Positions 9,573 to 17,867 of a DNA stretch of 64,000 bases are shown in pieces. The translations under genes were made by a program, and so were the position numbers. The notes under the pieces were generated by a model, which worked only from the letters and a program-made list of their open reading frames with translations, had not been told where the DNA came from and searched no databases. The stretch is from JBGVSA01 sp041807905. Lineage in GTDB: Bacteria > Pseudomonadota > Gammaproteobacteria > Burkholderiales > Rhodocyclaceae. Every line of letters begins with the position of its first letter. The stretch's first letter is position 1. The stretch spans positions 1 to 64,000 of the forward strand of contig NZ_JBGVSA010000005.1 of assembly GCF_041807905.1 (NCBI RefSeq). Direction: 5' to 3'.

Positions 9573-10214
9573 ATGAAGATCGCTCTCATCAACGAGAACA
9601 GCCAGGCTGCCAAGAACGAAGTCATCTTCAACGCGCTCAAGACGGTTGCCGAGCCCCTGGGCCACACCGTGTTCAACTACGGCATGTATTCGGCCGACGA
9701 CAAGGCGCAGCTCACCTACGTGATGAACGGCCTGCTGGCTGGCATCCTGCTGAACTCCAAGGCTGCCGACTTCGTCGTCACCGGCTGCGGCACGGGCATG
9801 GGCGCCATGCTGGCCTGCAACGCGATGCCGGGCGTGTTCTGCGGCCTGGTGATCGATCCGACCGACGCTTTCCTGTTCGGCCAGATCAACGACGGCAACG
9901 CCATCTCGATGCCCTACGCCAAGGGTTTCGGCTGGGCTGCTGAACTGAACCTGCAAGACGTCTACCGCAAGCTGTTCGACGGCGAGCGTGGTCTGGGCTA
10001 CCCGAAGGAGCGCGCTGCCATCATGGCGAAGAACCGCGGCATCCTGAAGGAAGTGAAGGCCGCTGCAAACAAGGACATGCTGACCGTTCTGAAGAGCGTC
10101 GATCCGACGCTGGTGAAGGCTGCTGTGGCTGGCGAGAAGTTCCAGGAGTACTTCTTCGCCAACAGCCAGGACGCAGAAATGTCGGCCTACCTGAAGCAAG
10201 TGCTGGCTGCCTGA
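9573..10214 (+). CDS. RpiB/LacA/LacB-family sugar-phosphate isomerase
   Basis: A predicted aldose-ketose isomerase of the RpiB fold (ribose 5-phosphate isomerase B, galactose 6-phosphate isomerase and relatives). 213 aa, longer than E. coli RpiB (149), with extra C-terminal helices. The family active-site segment TGCGTGMG is present with C72. The substrate cannot be told from the sequence. The start has aaaggga just upstream and the 114-base in-frame extension before it was rejected. It is a single-gene unit ending at a strong terminator. Confidence 0.8.
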   Translation: MKIALINENSQAAKNEVIFNALKTVAEPLGHTVFNYGMYSADDKAQLTYVMNGLLAGILLNSKAADFVVTGCGTGMGAMLACNAMPGVFCGLVIDPTDAFLFGQINDGNAISMPYAKGFGWAAELNLQDVYRKLFDGERGLGYPKERAAIMAKNRGILKEVKAAANKDMLTVLKSVDPTLVKAAVAGEKFQEYFFANSQDAEMSAYLKQVLAA

Positions 10215-10234
10215 TTTCCGGCCCAGCCTCGCTC

Positions 10235-10267
10235 AAAAAAGACCCGCCTCATGGCGGGTTTTTTTTC
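10235..10267. terminator. Bidirectional intrinsic terminator
   Basis: acccgcc (10242-10248), loop tcat, ggcgggt (10253-10259), with A6 before and T8 after. It can end both the isomerase gene on the plus strand and the deaminase gene on the minus strand, which converge here. Confidence 0.9.
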
Positions 10268-10284
10268 GCCCACCGTCGCGTCGA

Positions 10285-10758
10285 TCATGCGGAAGGCGTC
10301 TGGCGATGCTTCCATTCGGCATAAAGATCCGTGCTGTCTTCCAGTCGGGCGGGGACGTGCCGCATCTTGAGCGACTGCTCGGCGAGCGGTCTTGCCAGCT
10401 CGGTGTAGATCGCCGCCGTCGATAGTCCATACGGCGCACCGTCTTCGTTGCTGTAGGCGTAGGCGATATCGCTGACGCCCGCCATGCGCATCGCTGCAAG
10501 ACACATGGGGCAGGGATGGCCGCTGGCGTAGACGCGGCAACCTGCCAGACTGGGCGATCCGATCTTCTTGCTCGCCGCACGGATTGCGTTTAGTTCGGCA
10601 TGCGAGGTTGGATCGCACGTTGCGAGAATCTGATTCACTCCGGTGGCGATGATCTCGTCGTCCTTCACGACCACTGCGCCGAAGGGACGGCCGCCGTGGG
10701 CGCTGTTGTCGCGCGCCAGGCGGATGGCCTCGCGCAGGAAGTGTTCGTCGGTTTTCAT
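10285..10758 (-). CDS. Nucleoside/guanine deaminase, CDA fold
   Basis: A cytosolic zinc deaminase of the cytidine/dCMP deaminase fold. 157 aa. The zinc site is intact: H53 with catalytic E55 (SHAELNAIR) and C83/C86 (HPCPMCLAAM). Length and the conserved C-terminal YTEL region resemble the small guanine deaminase of Bacillus subtilis (156 aa), so guanine or a related purine is the likely substrate. It lies 77 bp downstream of a LysR regulator on the same strand. It may duplicate the activity of the amidohydrolase guaD at 1032. Confidence 0.8.
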   Translation of the reverse strand: MKTDEHFLREAIRLARDNSAHGGRPFGAVVVKDDEIIATGVNQILATCDPTSHAELNAIRAASKKIGSPSLAGCRVYASGHPCPMCLAAMRMAGVSDIAYAYSNEDGAPYGLSTAAIYTELARPLAEQSLKMRHVPARLEDSTDLYAEWKHRQTPSA

Positions 10759-10835
10759 CCGCGTGTCCTTGGTATTGAGGTGGGGGAGGATGCCACGCGC
10801 AGCCGCAGGGCGCGATATGCCCTGACACTTTGCCG

Positions 10836-11717
10836 TCAGTCGCGTCGCTCGCGATGCTCCCGTACCGCCTGCAGCAGATCGGCCAGCATCGGATGCGTTT
10901 CGTTGCGGCGATAGGCGCAGTGCGTGAGAAACGACAGATCGTCGTCGTGCTCGATTGGCCGGTACACGACGTTCGGGAGTTGCATGTCGACGGTTGTGGC
11001 GGGGACGAGCGTTGCGCCATATCCGCCCGACACCATCAGCACGGCGGTGATGATGTCCCACGTGCGATGACGCACGTTGGGCACGAAACCGTGCTGCTGA
11101 CACAGCAGCGAGAGCCGCTCGATCGACTTGTTGGCGACTTCGATGAACGTCGTGTCGGCGAGGTCGCGAAGGGCGATGCGTTCGCACTGTGCGAGCGGAT
11201 CGTCGCGATGCACCGCCAGCATGCCGGGTTCGCGGTCGACGAGTTCGACGGCGATGTCGGGCGACTCGGACAGGTAACGATCGAAGAAGACGAGAATGCG
11301 TCCCTCGCGCAGCGCCTCCGTCAGCAACGCCTTCGGCTCGCTCTGCAGGACGAGTTCCACGTGCGGATGGCGTGCTGAGAGGCGCTCCAGCACGCGCGGC
11401 ACGACGCTCACCATCGCGGTGCCGTGTACGCCGACATCGATGCGATCGAACTGGTCTGCCGCGACCCGGCGGGCCTGGCGCGTTGCGATTTCGATCTGGG
11501 CCCGGATGGCGCGTGCGTGCTCGAGCAGCGATCGGCCCGCTGCGGTCAGTTCGACGCCCCACGTCGTCCGCTGCAGCAATTGCACGCCGACGCTTTCTTC
11601 CAGCGCCTGGATGTGGCGCGTCAGCGAGGGCTGCGTCATGTTGAGCAGGGTGGCTGCGCGGCTGATCCGGCCTTCTTCGGCCACGACGATGAAGTAGGTG
11701 AGTTGTCGGATGTCCAT
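10836..11717 (-). CDS. LysR-family transcriptional regulator
   Basis: 293 aa from the ATG at 11717. The N-terminal winged helix-turn-helix (about 1-60) has the usual LysR pattern (MDIRQLTYF, AATLLNMTQPSLTRHIQALE), followed by a substrate-binding domain. An in-frame ATG at 11750 would add 11 residues; neither start has a good ribosome-binding site, and the later one was chosen because family proteins begin at this point. It probably controls the deaminase gene downstream, though both lie on the same strand rather than divergently. The ligand is unknown. Confidence 0.85.
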   Translation of the reverse strand: MDIRQLTYFIVVAEEGRISRAATLLNMTQPSLTRHIQALEESVGVQLLQRTTWGVELTAAGRSLLEHARAIRAQIEIATRQARRVAADQFDRIDVGVHGTAMVSVVPRVLERLSARHPHVELVLQSEPKALLTEALREGRILVFFDRYLSESPDIAVELVDREPGMLAVHRDDPLAQCERIALRDLADTTFIEVANKSIERLSLLCQQHGFVPNVRHRTWDIITAVLMVSGGYGATLVPATTVDMQLPNVVYRPIEHDDDLSFLTHCAYRRNETHPMLADLLQAVREHRERRD

Positions 11718-11759
11718 GGATGTCCGGTTCTTGTTGAGGTGGGCCCGCATGAATGAAAA

Positions 11760-11785
11760 CGGGCCGCAGTTTTCGCTGCGGCCCG
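11760..11785 (-). terminator. Intrinsic terminator after the GH3 gene
   Basis: cgggccgcag and ctgcggcccg form a 10-bp stem with a six-base loop. On the minus strand the stem is followed by TTTTC. It lies 19 bases beyond the stop codon of the GH3 gene. Confidence 0.85.
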
Positions 11786-11804
11786 TTGCGCTGTGCGCCG
11801 ACGA

Positions 11805-14072
11805 TCAGTACGTCAGACCGTAGCCGAACGGGTACAGCGTGTCCTTTTCAGGATAGCCGGGGACGTCCGGTTCGTTGTCGATGACCGCCTGCAGGTTGTT
11901 GGCCAGTGCGAACGGCATCTTGCCTTGCGGCTTGAACTTGCCGCTGAGCACTTCCATCAGCGCCGTGTCGCTCACACCGAAGGTGGCGACGATGGCGCCG
12001 GCGTTCTTCGCGCCGCTGGCGTCGTCCAGCACGTACGGTGCGCGGAAGTACACGCTCAGCACAACCTTCTTCGCATCGCCGATTTCGGCCATCACTGCCT
12101 TGATATCGGCCAGCGAGGGCGTCATCGTGCGTGACTTCGCCTGGGCGATGGTCGTCAGCGAGAGCATGTTGTTCTCCCACGGCAGCGCGCCGCCGAAGAG
12201 CAACCCGGTGTCCGCACAGGTCGGATTGATCTGCGGGAAGAGCACGCACGGGTCTTCGCTGCCCCAGGTCTTGCCGGTGAGCGGATTGAGGTAGGCGGGG
12301 TTGGCGCCCGTCGCCGCATCCTTGCTCGAGTACGCCGAACCCGCGTCCTTGATCAACACGCGGATGACGGCATAGTCGGCGCCGGCCGCGCTCTTGCGCG
12401 TTTCACCCTTGGTGGCGTCGTAGTTGCCGTCGATGGCGGTGTAGCCGTATTTCTCGACATCCGCCTTGCCCATGCCGATGGTGTAGACCGTGGCGCCGCT
12501 CTTCATCGGCAGGGTGCGCGTGCCGCTGCCCATGTCCTGGTTCTGCAGCAGGACGACAGACTTCTTCTGCATTTCCAGACCCTTGGCGCGGTGGTCGTCC
12601 GAACCAATCACGCCGGCTGCGCGGGTGGCGTCGATGTACGGGTTCTCGAACAGGCCGAGTCTGAACTGTTCGAGCAGCAGGCGCCTGACGGCTTCATCCA
12701 CACGGGCCTGCGTGATCAGGCCGGCCTTTACCAGATCGGTGATGGTCTTGTTGGTGTGATAGCCCGACAGCGTATCGGTGCCGCCGTTGACGGCGGCCGC
12801 GACGCGTTCGGGAATGGTCTTGTCTTCCAGCCCCCATGCGCGCGCGTCGATGATGCCGGTGTCCGAATTCACGTAGCCCTTGAATCCGAGCTTGCCGCGC
12901 AGCAGATCGGTGACGATCTGCTTGGAGAACGCCATGCCGACCTGGTCGTACTTGACGCCTTCGTAGGTGACGTTAATCGGTACGCCGTAATACGGCATGA
13001 TCGATGAGACGCCCGCGTTGATGGCCGCCATGAAGGGCTTGAGGTGGTAGCCGAAGTTGTTGCCCGGATAGATCTGGTTCTTACCGAATGAGTAGTGCGG
13101 ATCGAGCCCCAGTTCTTGCGGGCCGCCGCCGGGGAAGTGCTTCATCGTCATCGCCACGGCCGTCTTGGCATTCACCGGACCGCCCTGCAGGCCTTCGACC
13201 AGCGTCTTCATGATGTTGGCGTTGAGGTCGGCGTTTTCGGTGAAGGTCTCGTGCACGCGATACCAGCGCGGCTCGGTCGCGAGGTCGGCCATGTAGCCGT
13301 ACATGCCGCGCAGGCCGACGGCGTTGTATTCCTGCCCCATGACTTCGGTGAAGGTGCGGATCACCGACATGTCGCCGGTGGTGGGGGCCTTGCCGGTCTT
13401 GAGCGATTCCTCGCCGAGCGCGGCGGCCGCCAGGCCGGCTTCCTTGGGGAATTCGGTGAAGGCGCCGGCGCCGGCCGAAATGCCGAAGCGCGGATCGGTT
13501 TCGTAGTGGTTGCGCGCGTTGTCCTTGAACACGACCGGGATGCCCAGCGGTGCGCGTTCGGCCATCTCCTGGATACGGTTGGAGAACTCCGCCAGTTGCT
13601 GCGGCGTGACCACGTATCCGCTGCGCGCATTGGCGGCGGTCGTGCCGCACGCCTCGCCCGTAGACTTGGCCACCGAACGCAGGATGAAGCGCGTCATCTT
13701 CTGCGTGCCGATGTAGTCGGTGGCGGTCGCGTCGGCGGTGCCTTCGCAACCCGAGTTCAGCGTGTCGATCATCATCATGCCGGCCTTCTCCTCCAGCGAC
13801 ATGCGGGTGACGAGATCGTCGGCGCGTTGTTCTGCGGTCAAACGCCAGTCTTCATACGGGTCGAGCTTGCCATTGGCATTCAGGTCCTTGAACTGCTTGT
13901 TGTCGACCGTGATGACGCTCTTGGCGCGCGCACTCAATGTCGGCTGTGTCGAGGCGTCGCTGTCATTGGCGGAATCGTCCGATCCGCACGCTGCCAACAT
14001 CGCGACGCAACTGGCGATGATCGACAGCCGCAAGGCATGGCCGCGCATGGCGGGGGAATGGGTGGGATGCAT
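11805..14072 (-). CDS. GH3-family beta-glucosidase-like lipoprotein
   Basis: A secreted or outer-membrane-anchored glycoside hydrolase. 755 aa with a lipoprotein signal (LAACGSDD; Cys near residue 29). The TIM-barrel part contains KHFPGGGP and the nucleophile segment GFKGYVNSDTGII with D404 in the expected position. The alpha/beta second domain and a C-terminal YPFGYGLTY follow. The ATG has AAGGAG five bases upstream. It is transcribed divergently from the beta-helix lipoprotein at 14854, and both begin as lipoproteins with a C-G-S-D-D start, which suggests a shared task on plant or microbial polysaccharide. Sugar specificity is unknown. Confidence 0.88.
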   Translation of the reverse strand: MHPTHSPAMRGHALRLSIIASCVAMLAACGSDDSANDSDASTQPTLSARAKSVITVDNKQFKDLNANGKLDPYEDWRLTAEQRADDLVTRMSLEEKAGMMMIDTLNSGCEGTADATATDYIGTQKMTRFILRSVAKSTGEACGTTAANARSGYVVTPQQLAEFSNRIQEMAERAPLGIPVVFKDNARNHYETDPRFGISAGAGAFTEFPKEAGLAAAALGEESLKTGKAPTTGDMSVIRTFTEVMGQEYNAVGLRGMYGYMADLATEPRWYRVHETFTENADLNANIMKTLVEGLQGGPVNAKTAVAMTMKHFPGGGPQELGLDPHYSFGKNQIYPGNNFGYHLKPFMAAINAGVSSIMPYYGVPINVTYEGVKYDQVGMAFSKQIVTDLLRGKLGFKGYVNSDTGIIDARAWGLEDKTIPERVAAAVNGGTDTLSGYHTNKTITDLVKAGLITQARVDEAVRRLLLEQFRLGLFENPYIDATRAAGVIGSDDHRAKGLEMQKKSVVLLQNQDMGSGTRTLPMKSGATVYTIGMGKADVEKYGYTAIDGNYDATKGETRKSAAGADYAVIRVLIKDAGSAYSSKDAATGANPAYLNPLTGKTWGSEDPCVLFPQINPTCADTGLLFGGALPWENNMLSLTTIAQAKSRTMTPSLADIKAVMAEIGDAKKVVLSVYFRAPYVLDDASGAKNAGAIVATFGVSDTALMEVLSGKFKPQGKMPFALANNLQAVIDNEPDVPGYPEKDTLYPFGYGLTY

Positions 14073-14088
14073 TTCGTCTCCTTGTGTT

Positions 14089-14204
14089 CATGTATACAAG
14101 TGGCGCCGCTCATTACCGCCGGTGGCGCGCGACGAAATCATCCAACACTCGCAAACCGCTGACTAATGCTCATTTTGGCGGGGGGTATGCAACGCTTGCA
14201 TACC
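14089..14204. promoter_or_regulatory. Two palindromes upstream of the GH3 gene
   Basis: tgtatacaag (14091-14100) contains the palindrome tgtataca just above the GH3 ribosome-binding site. 14184-14204 is a perfect 9-bp inverted repeat, ggtatgcaa-cgc-ttgcatacc. The second resembles LacI-type half-sites (TGCAA/TTGCA) and the first resembles GntR/FadR-type half-sites. Both are plausible sugar-responsive operators, but no matching regulator gene is adjacent. Confidence 0.4.
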
Positions 14205-14853
14205 GCGCCCGGACTGGGTTTCAAGAAGGGCGGCTGGGCGCCATGGAGCCGCTGCGAACCCGCAATGGCGCGCAAGTCGTTCACGTTTAGCCAAAACAAG
14301 TGTTGATGTGGACTAGGAGATTTCCGAGTTGACGTCAGACTGCATTGTTAAAAGTCAGGCAACAACTGTAAAGATTTGATAACGTTCACACCGCTTCGCA
14401 GGCCGTGTCGTGGCCGGATTGCGCGCTGCGCCGTGACCCGGCCGCCGCATGAGCTCGTTGACCGTCCGGTGCCGAAGGTAAGCAAGTTCCTTGCTGCTCC
14501 TCGGCCGGATGCGCGGCTGTGAGCAGGGAATCGATTGCGTCGTGCCATTGCTGTCGCGACTGGCGGCCGGTTCGGACAAATCCACATAAGAACAGGAGAC
14601 CTTCATGAAGTACCGCAACCCGTCTTTCCGGCCTCCGCCGCACGGATAGAGATCGACCGCACCCAGGGCGCAAGACGCGCGAGCGCTCCGGGGACATCCG
14701 CTGTCGCGTGTCCGTCGAGCCAACCTCCGCCACGCCTCGATGATTTCCGGTTTGCACACAACGGAAGTCTGAATCGATGCAGCGTGCGCCGACGTTGATC
14801 GGCTCACCGTTGAGTCCCACAGGCTGCTGTTGCCTGAAGAAAGGCCAAGACAC
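14205..14853. other. Long divergent spacer between GH3 and beta-helix genes
   Basis: No conserved protein is seen in about 650 bases. A ttgacg (14329-14334) is the only good -35-like hexamer for the plus-strand gene, but no -10 box stands at a proper distance. A 14-codon frame with a good aggaga site begins at 14605 (listed separately). The long leader hints at post-transcriptional control. Confidence 0.4.
14605..14649 (+). CDS. Possible 14-aa leader peptide or remnant start
   Basis: ATG at 14605 is preceded by aggaga at a normal distance and opens MKYRNPSFRPPPHG before a TAG. It lies 205 bases upstream of the beta-helix lipoprotein gene. It could be a leader peptide or the leftover 5' end of a lost gene. 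Nothing in the peptide identifies it. Confidence 0.2.
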   Translation: MKYRNPSFRPPPHG

Positions 14854-17580
14854 ATGAGTACCGCAAAGACATACGCGAGGGGGACTCCTCTCGTGACACT
14901 GGCGATGGCGTTCCTGCTATCGCTTCTCACGGCTTGTGGATCGGATGACGATTCCAGCGACACGAGCCCGCCACCGACCCCGGTCACCCACGCCGTTTCT
15001 TATGACGTGGATGGCGCCGTCACCAAGGTCCAGGTTGCTGACGGTGCGCAACTGACCGCCCCCACCCGACCCGATAAAGGCAAGAACGCTTACTTCGTCG
15101 GCTGGTTCATCCAGGACGCCGGTGCAGGCCACATGTGGGACTTCACTCACGAGAAGGTCGCATCCGATCTCGTGCTGAAGGCCAAGTTCGTCGAGCTGTC
15201 GGCCAGCAACGTCGTCGTCGATGCGTATCTGGATGAAGCCCGTCGCGGCGCCTACACCTTCAAGACGCTGCAGGAATTGAAGGCCGCCAACGTTGCCGAC
15301 GGCACGACGGTCAACTTCACCCCCGGCGTGTATTGGACCGATGACTACAAGGACCCGGCCATCGCCAATACGCCCGACCATCCAGGGCTGATCGGGATCT
15401 CGTTCCCGCAGGCGAGCCTGACCTTCAAGGGGCTGACGTCCAATGCGGATGACGTACGCATTGCCGGCAATCGCGGCCAGACGATGGGTTCGAATGGCAA
15501 CTGGAACGTCATCGGCATCGGGACGAGCTTCTCGGCCTACAACCTGACGATCGCCAACTACACGTCGGTCGATCTCGTCTTCCCGCGCGACCCGTCGCAG
15601 AACCTGGCCCGCCGCACCGACGCGCGCGTGCAGGCCCAGACGATCACCGCCGCGGAGGGCCTGAAGGACCCGCTGGACAAGCTGTACTTCGAGAACGTGC
15701 GCTTCGTCAGCTTCCTGAACCTGATCGCCGCCAGTCCGACGCGTGCGTACTTCAAGAACTCGTACTTCCAGCTGACCGACGATTCGATCGCAGGCGGCGC
15801 GACCAACGTGTTCGAGAACTGCACGTTCGATTTCTATGGCAGCCATCCGTCATACGGCGGCTCGACGACGATCGCCGCTTTCCTGCACTCGACGTTCAAC
15901 TTCATCAACGACAGCCCGACCTTCTGGTTCTCGAAGAGCGGCGGCAACTGGGTGCTGATCGACAACGTCTTCAAGGGGCCGAAGGAAGAAATCCGGTGGG
16001 AGAACACACAGCGTCCGGACGTCACGCAGTACGTGTACAACAACACGTATGAAGACGGCACGCCCGTGGTGTTCGACCCGAAGAACCCGCTGGTCACTGA
16101 AACGCTGGACTCGAATTCGCTGCAGATCTTCAAGGTCGGCACGGAGTACAACGTCTACAACCTGCTCAAGGGAACGGACGGCTGGAATCCTTCGGGTCAG
16201 CAACAGAAGAACGACACGGCGTTCAAGTTCGTGATGGCGGCCAACGCCACCACCATCCAGTCGGACAACGCGTTGAACGAGACGATCATCACGCCGACTT
16301 TCACGCCGGCCAACGCCTACGCCTACGCATCCATCAGCTTCAGCTACGACACGTCGTTGTTCGACGTGCTGGACAACGCGGGCGACGGCAAGCTGCACCT
16401 GCGCGCGAAGCTGAATTCGACCGGCAAGATCATCGATACGGTGGTCAAGGCGTCGGCACCGAACGGGCTCAAGGCGCACGTGACGCTGCACATCAATCCG
16501 CAGACTGTCGCCGCTCCCGTGGTGACGGGCACGCCCTCGATCACGATCGGCCAGAACACGGCTGCGCTGCAGATCACGTATGACCATCCGGAGTTCACCG
16601 ACGCGTCGCCGATCACCTGGTTCCGCGGCAGCGCGCCAGGCGACAAGGCCGTCCAGGTCGCGGTCACCACGCTCGACAATCCGTACAAGAACTACCAGCT
16701 GACCGCGGGCGATATCGGCCAGTACCTCACCGCCGTCGTGACGCCGAAGTATGAGTTCAGCCCGGCGGCCGCCAGCACGGTGGAGGTGTCGACCAGCCGC
16801 GCCATCGCATCGAGCGACGTGACCAACCCGCTCAAGATCGCGACCAACTTCGCGAACATCACGTGGGCGGGCCACACGCTCAACCAGCCCAACGTCTGGT
16901 ACGCCGACACGATCAAGCCGAGCGACGTCAATCAGGCGTGGGTGCCGGCCACCACCACGCCGTGGACGTACGTGATGGGCGATCGCGATGGTGCGCTGGG
17001 CGTTCCCGGCCTGAGAACCGCCACGCAAGGCGCACGCCTGCTGTATCAGCCGCAAGGTTCGTTCTCCGACATGTCGCTTTCGATGAGCTTTACGCCGGAG
17101 AAGATCGCCGGCCAGGGCTTTGGCAGCGCGACGGATCAGTACCTGGAGGTCTACATCAAGTGGGATCCGGTGACGCAGACCGGCTACGCGCTGCGCTTCC
17201 AGCGCCTGTCGGCCGACCCGCTCGACAACAACAAGCCGATCCCGTCGTCGGGCAACTCGACTCGTGTGTCGATGATCCAGTACGTCAATGGCGTGCGGAC
17301 CATCCTGCCGAATTGCTACGTCGAAAGCTCGGTCTACATGCCGGGCGCGCATCTCGTGTTCAAGCTCGTCGGCAACGTGCTGACGGCGGACGTCACGACC
17401 GAGTCGCCGCAGACCAACACGCAACTGGGCTACAGCCTGCCGAGCGAAATCCACTTCAGTGCGACGCTGCCCAGCGTCACCAGCACCGTGGGCGGCTTTG
17501 GTGTGCAGTTCACCGGCACCATCTCCGCGGGCAACCGGACAGAGCTCGAAGACATGGAAGTCACGCTGAAGTCCCTGTAA
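14854..17580 (+). CDS. Pectinesterase-like beta-helix lipoprotein
   Basis: A large surface or secreted lipoprotein of 908 aa (lipobox LLTAC, C28). Domains in order are a Listeria-Bacteroides-type repeat (about 45-115, ending WFIQDAGAGHMWDF), a right-handed beta-helix resembling carbohydrate esterase family 8 pectinesterases (about 125-400), Ig-like repeats (about 490-650) and a C-terminal jelly-roll-like domain. The segment DDSIAGGATNVFENCTF aligns with the pectinesterase GTVDFIFG block, but the catalytic DFIFG reads DSIAG, so activity is uncertain. ATG at 14854 follows agaaagg by nine bases. It may bind or modify acidic polysaccharide beside the GH3 enzyme. Confidence 0.75.
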   Translation: MSTAKTYARGTPLVTLAMAFLLSLLTACGSDDDSSDTSPPPTPVTHAVSYDVDGAVTKVQVADGAQLTAPTRPDKGKNAYFVGWFIQDAGAGHMWDFTHEKVASDLVLKAKFVELSASNVVVDAYLDEARRGAYTFKTLQELKAANVADGTTVNFTPGVYWTDDYKDPAIANTPDHPGLIGISFPQASLTFKGLTSNADDVRIAGNRGQTMGSNGNWNVIGIGTSFSAYNLTIANYTSVDLVFPRDPSQNLARRTDARVQAQTITAAEGLKDPLDKLYFENVRFVSFLNLIAASPTRAYFKNSYFQLTDDSIAGGATNVFENCTFDFYGSHPSYGGSTTIAAFLHSTFNFINDSPTFWFSKSGGNWVLIDNVFKGPKEEIRWENTQRPDVTQYVYNNTYEDGTPVVFDPKNPLVTETLDSNSLQIFKVGTEYNVYNLLKGTDGWNPSGQQQKNDTAFKFVMAANATTIQSDNALNETIITPTFTPANAYAYASISFSYDTSLFDVLDNAGDGKLHLRAKLNSTGKIIDTVVKASAPNGLKAHVTLHINPQTVAAPVVTGTPSITIGQNTAALQITYDHPEFTDASPITWFRGSAPGDKAVQVAVTTLDNPYKNYQLTAGDIGQYLTAVVTPKYEFSPAAASTVEVSTSRAIASSDVTNPLKIATNFANITWAGHTLNQPNVWYADTIKPSDVNQAWVPATTTPWTYVMGDRDGALGVPGLRTATQGARLLYQPQGSFSDMSLSMSFTPEKIAGQGFGSATDQYLEVYIKWDPVTQTGYALRFQRLSADPLDNNKPIPSSGNSTRVSMIQYVNGVRTILPNCYVESSVYMPGAHLVFKLVGNVLTADVTTESPQTNTQLGYSLPSEIHFSATLPSVTSTVGGFGVQFTGTISAGNRTELEDMEVTLKSL

Positions 17581-17601
17581 TACGCGGTCAGTAACACGAC
17601 C

Positions 17602-17632
17602 AAGCCCTCAGGCATCGCCTGGGGGCTTTTTC
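17602..17632 (+). terminator. Intrinsic terminator after the beta-helix gene
   Basis: gccctcaggc (17604-17613), loop atc, gcctgggggc (17617-17626), with one G-T pair, followed by five T. It lies 21 bases after the stop codon. Confidence 0.88.
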
Positions 17633-17690
17633 TTGCGCAGCCGCTTCGCCCGCACGTATCTGCGGCCGCGCGGGGCGAGGGCGGCGCTGG

Positions 17691-17700
17691 GGTACAATCG
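17691..17700 (+). promoter_or_regulatory. Possible -10 element for the polysaccharide operon
   Basis: tacaat at 17693-17698 in the context ggggtacaatcg matches a common -10 form in this group. No convincing -35 hexamer is present 16-18 bases upstream. It lies 170 bases before the flippase start. Confidence 0.35.
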
Positions 17701-17867
17701 CCCGACCCTAGCGATCGCGCTGTGGCTTTGGCTGCGGCGCTCCACCACTTGATGCCGTTTTTCCCCTCTGTGTATTCCGTCCGCACCATGCTCCGTCGTC
17801 GTGACGCCGTGGGCGCGTTCGGCAATGGCGCGGGTGCAGACGTCCGCCTCTCGGCAGGGCGGATGCG

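Noticed and set aside
15850..17454. A 534-codon minus-strand frame within the beta-helix lipoprotein gene
   Set aside because: Very Arg-rich, no start signal or family features; the plus-strand gene has a lipobox, domains, ribosome-binding site and terminator.
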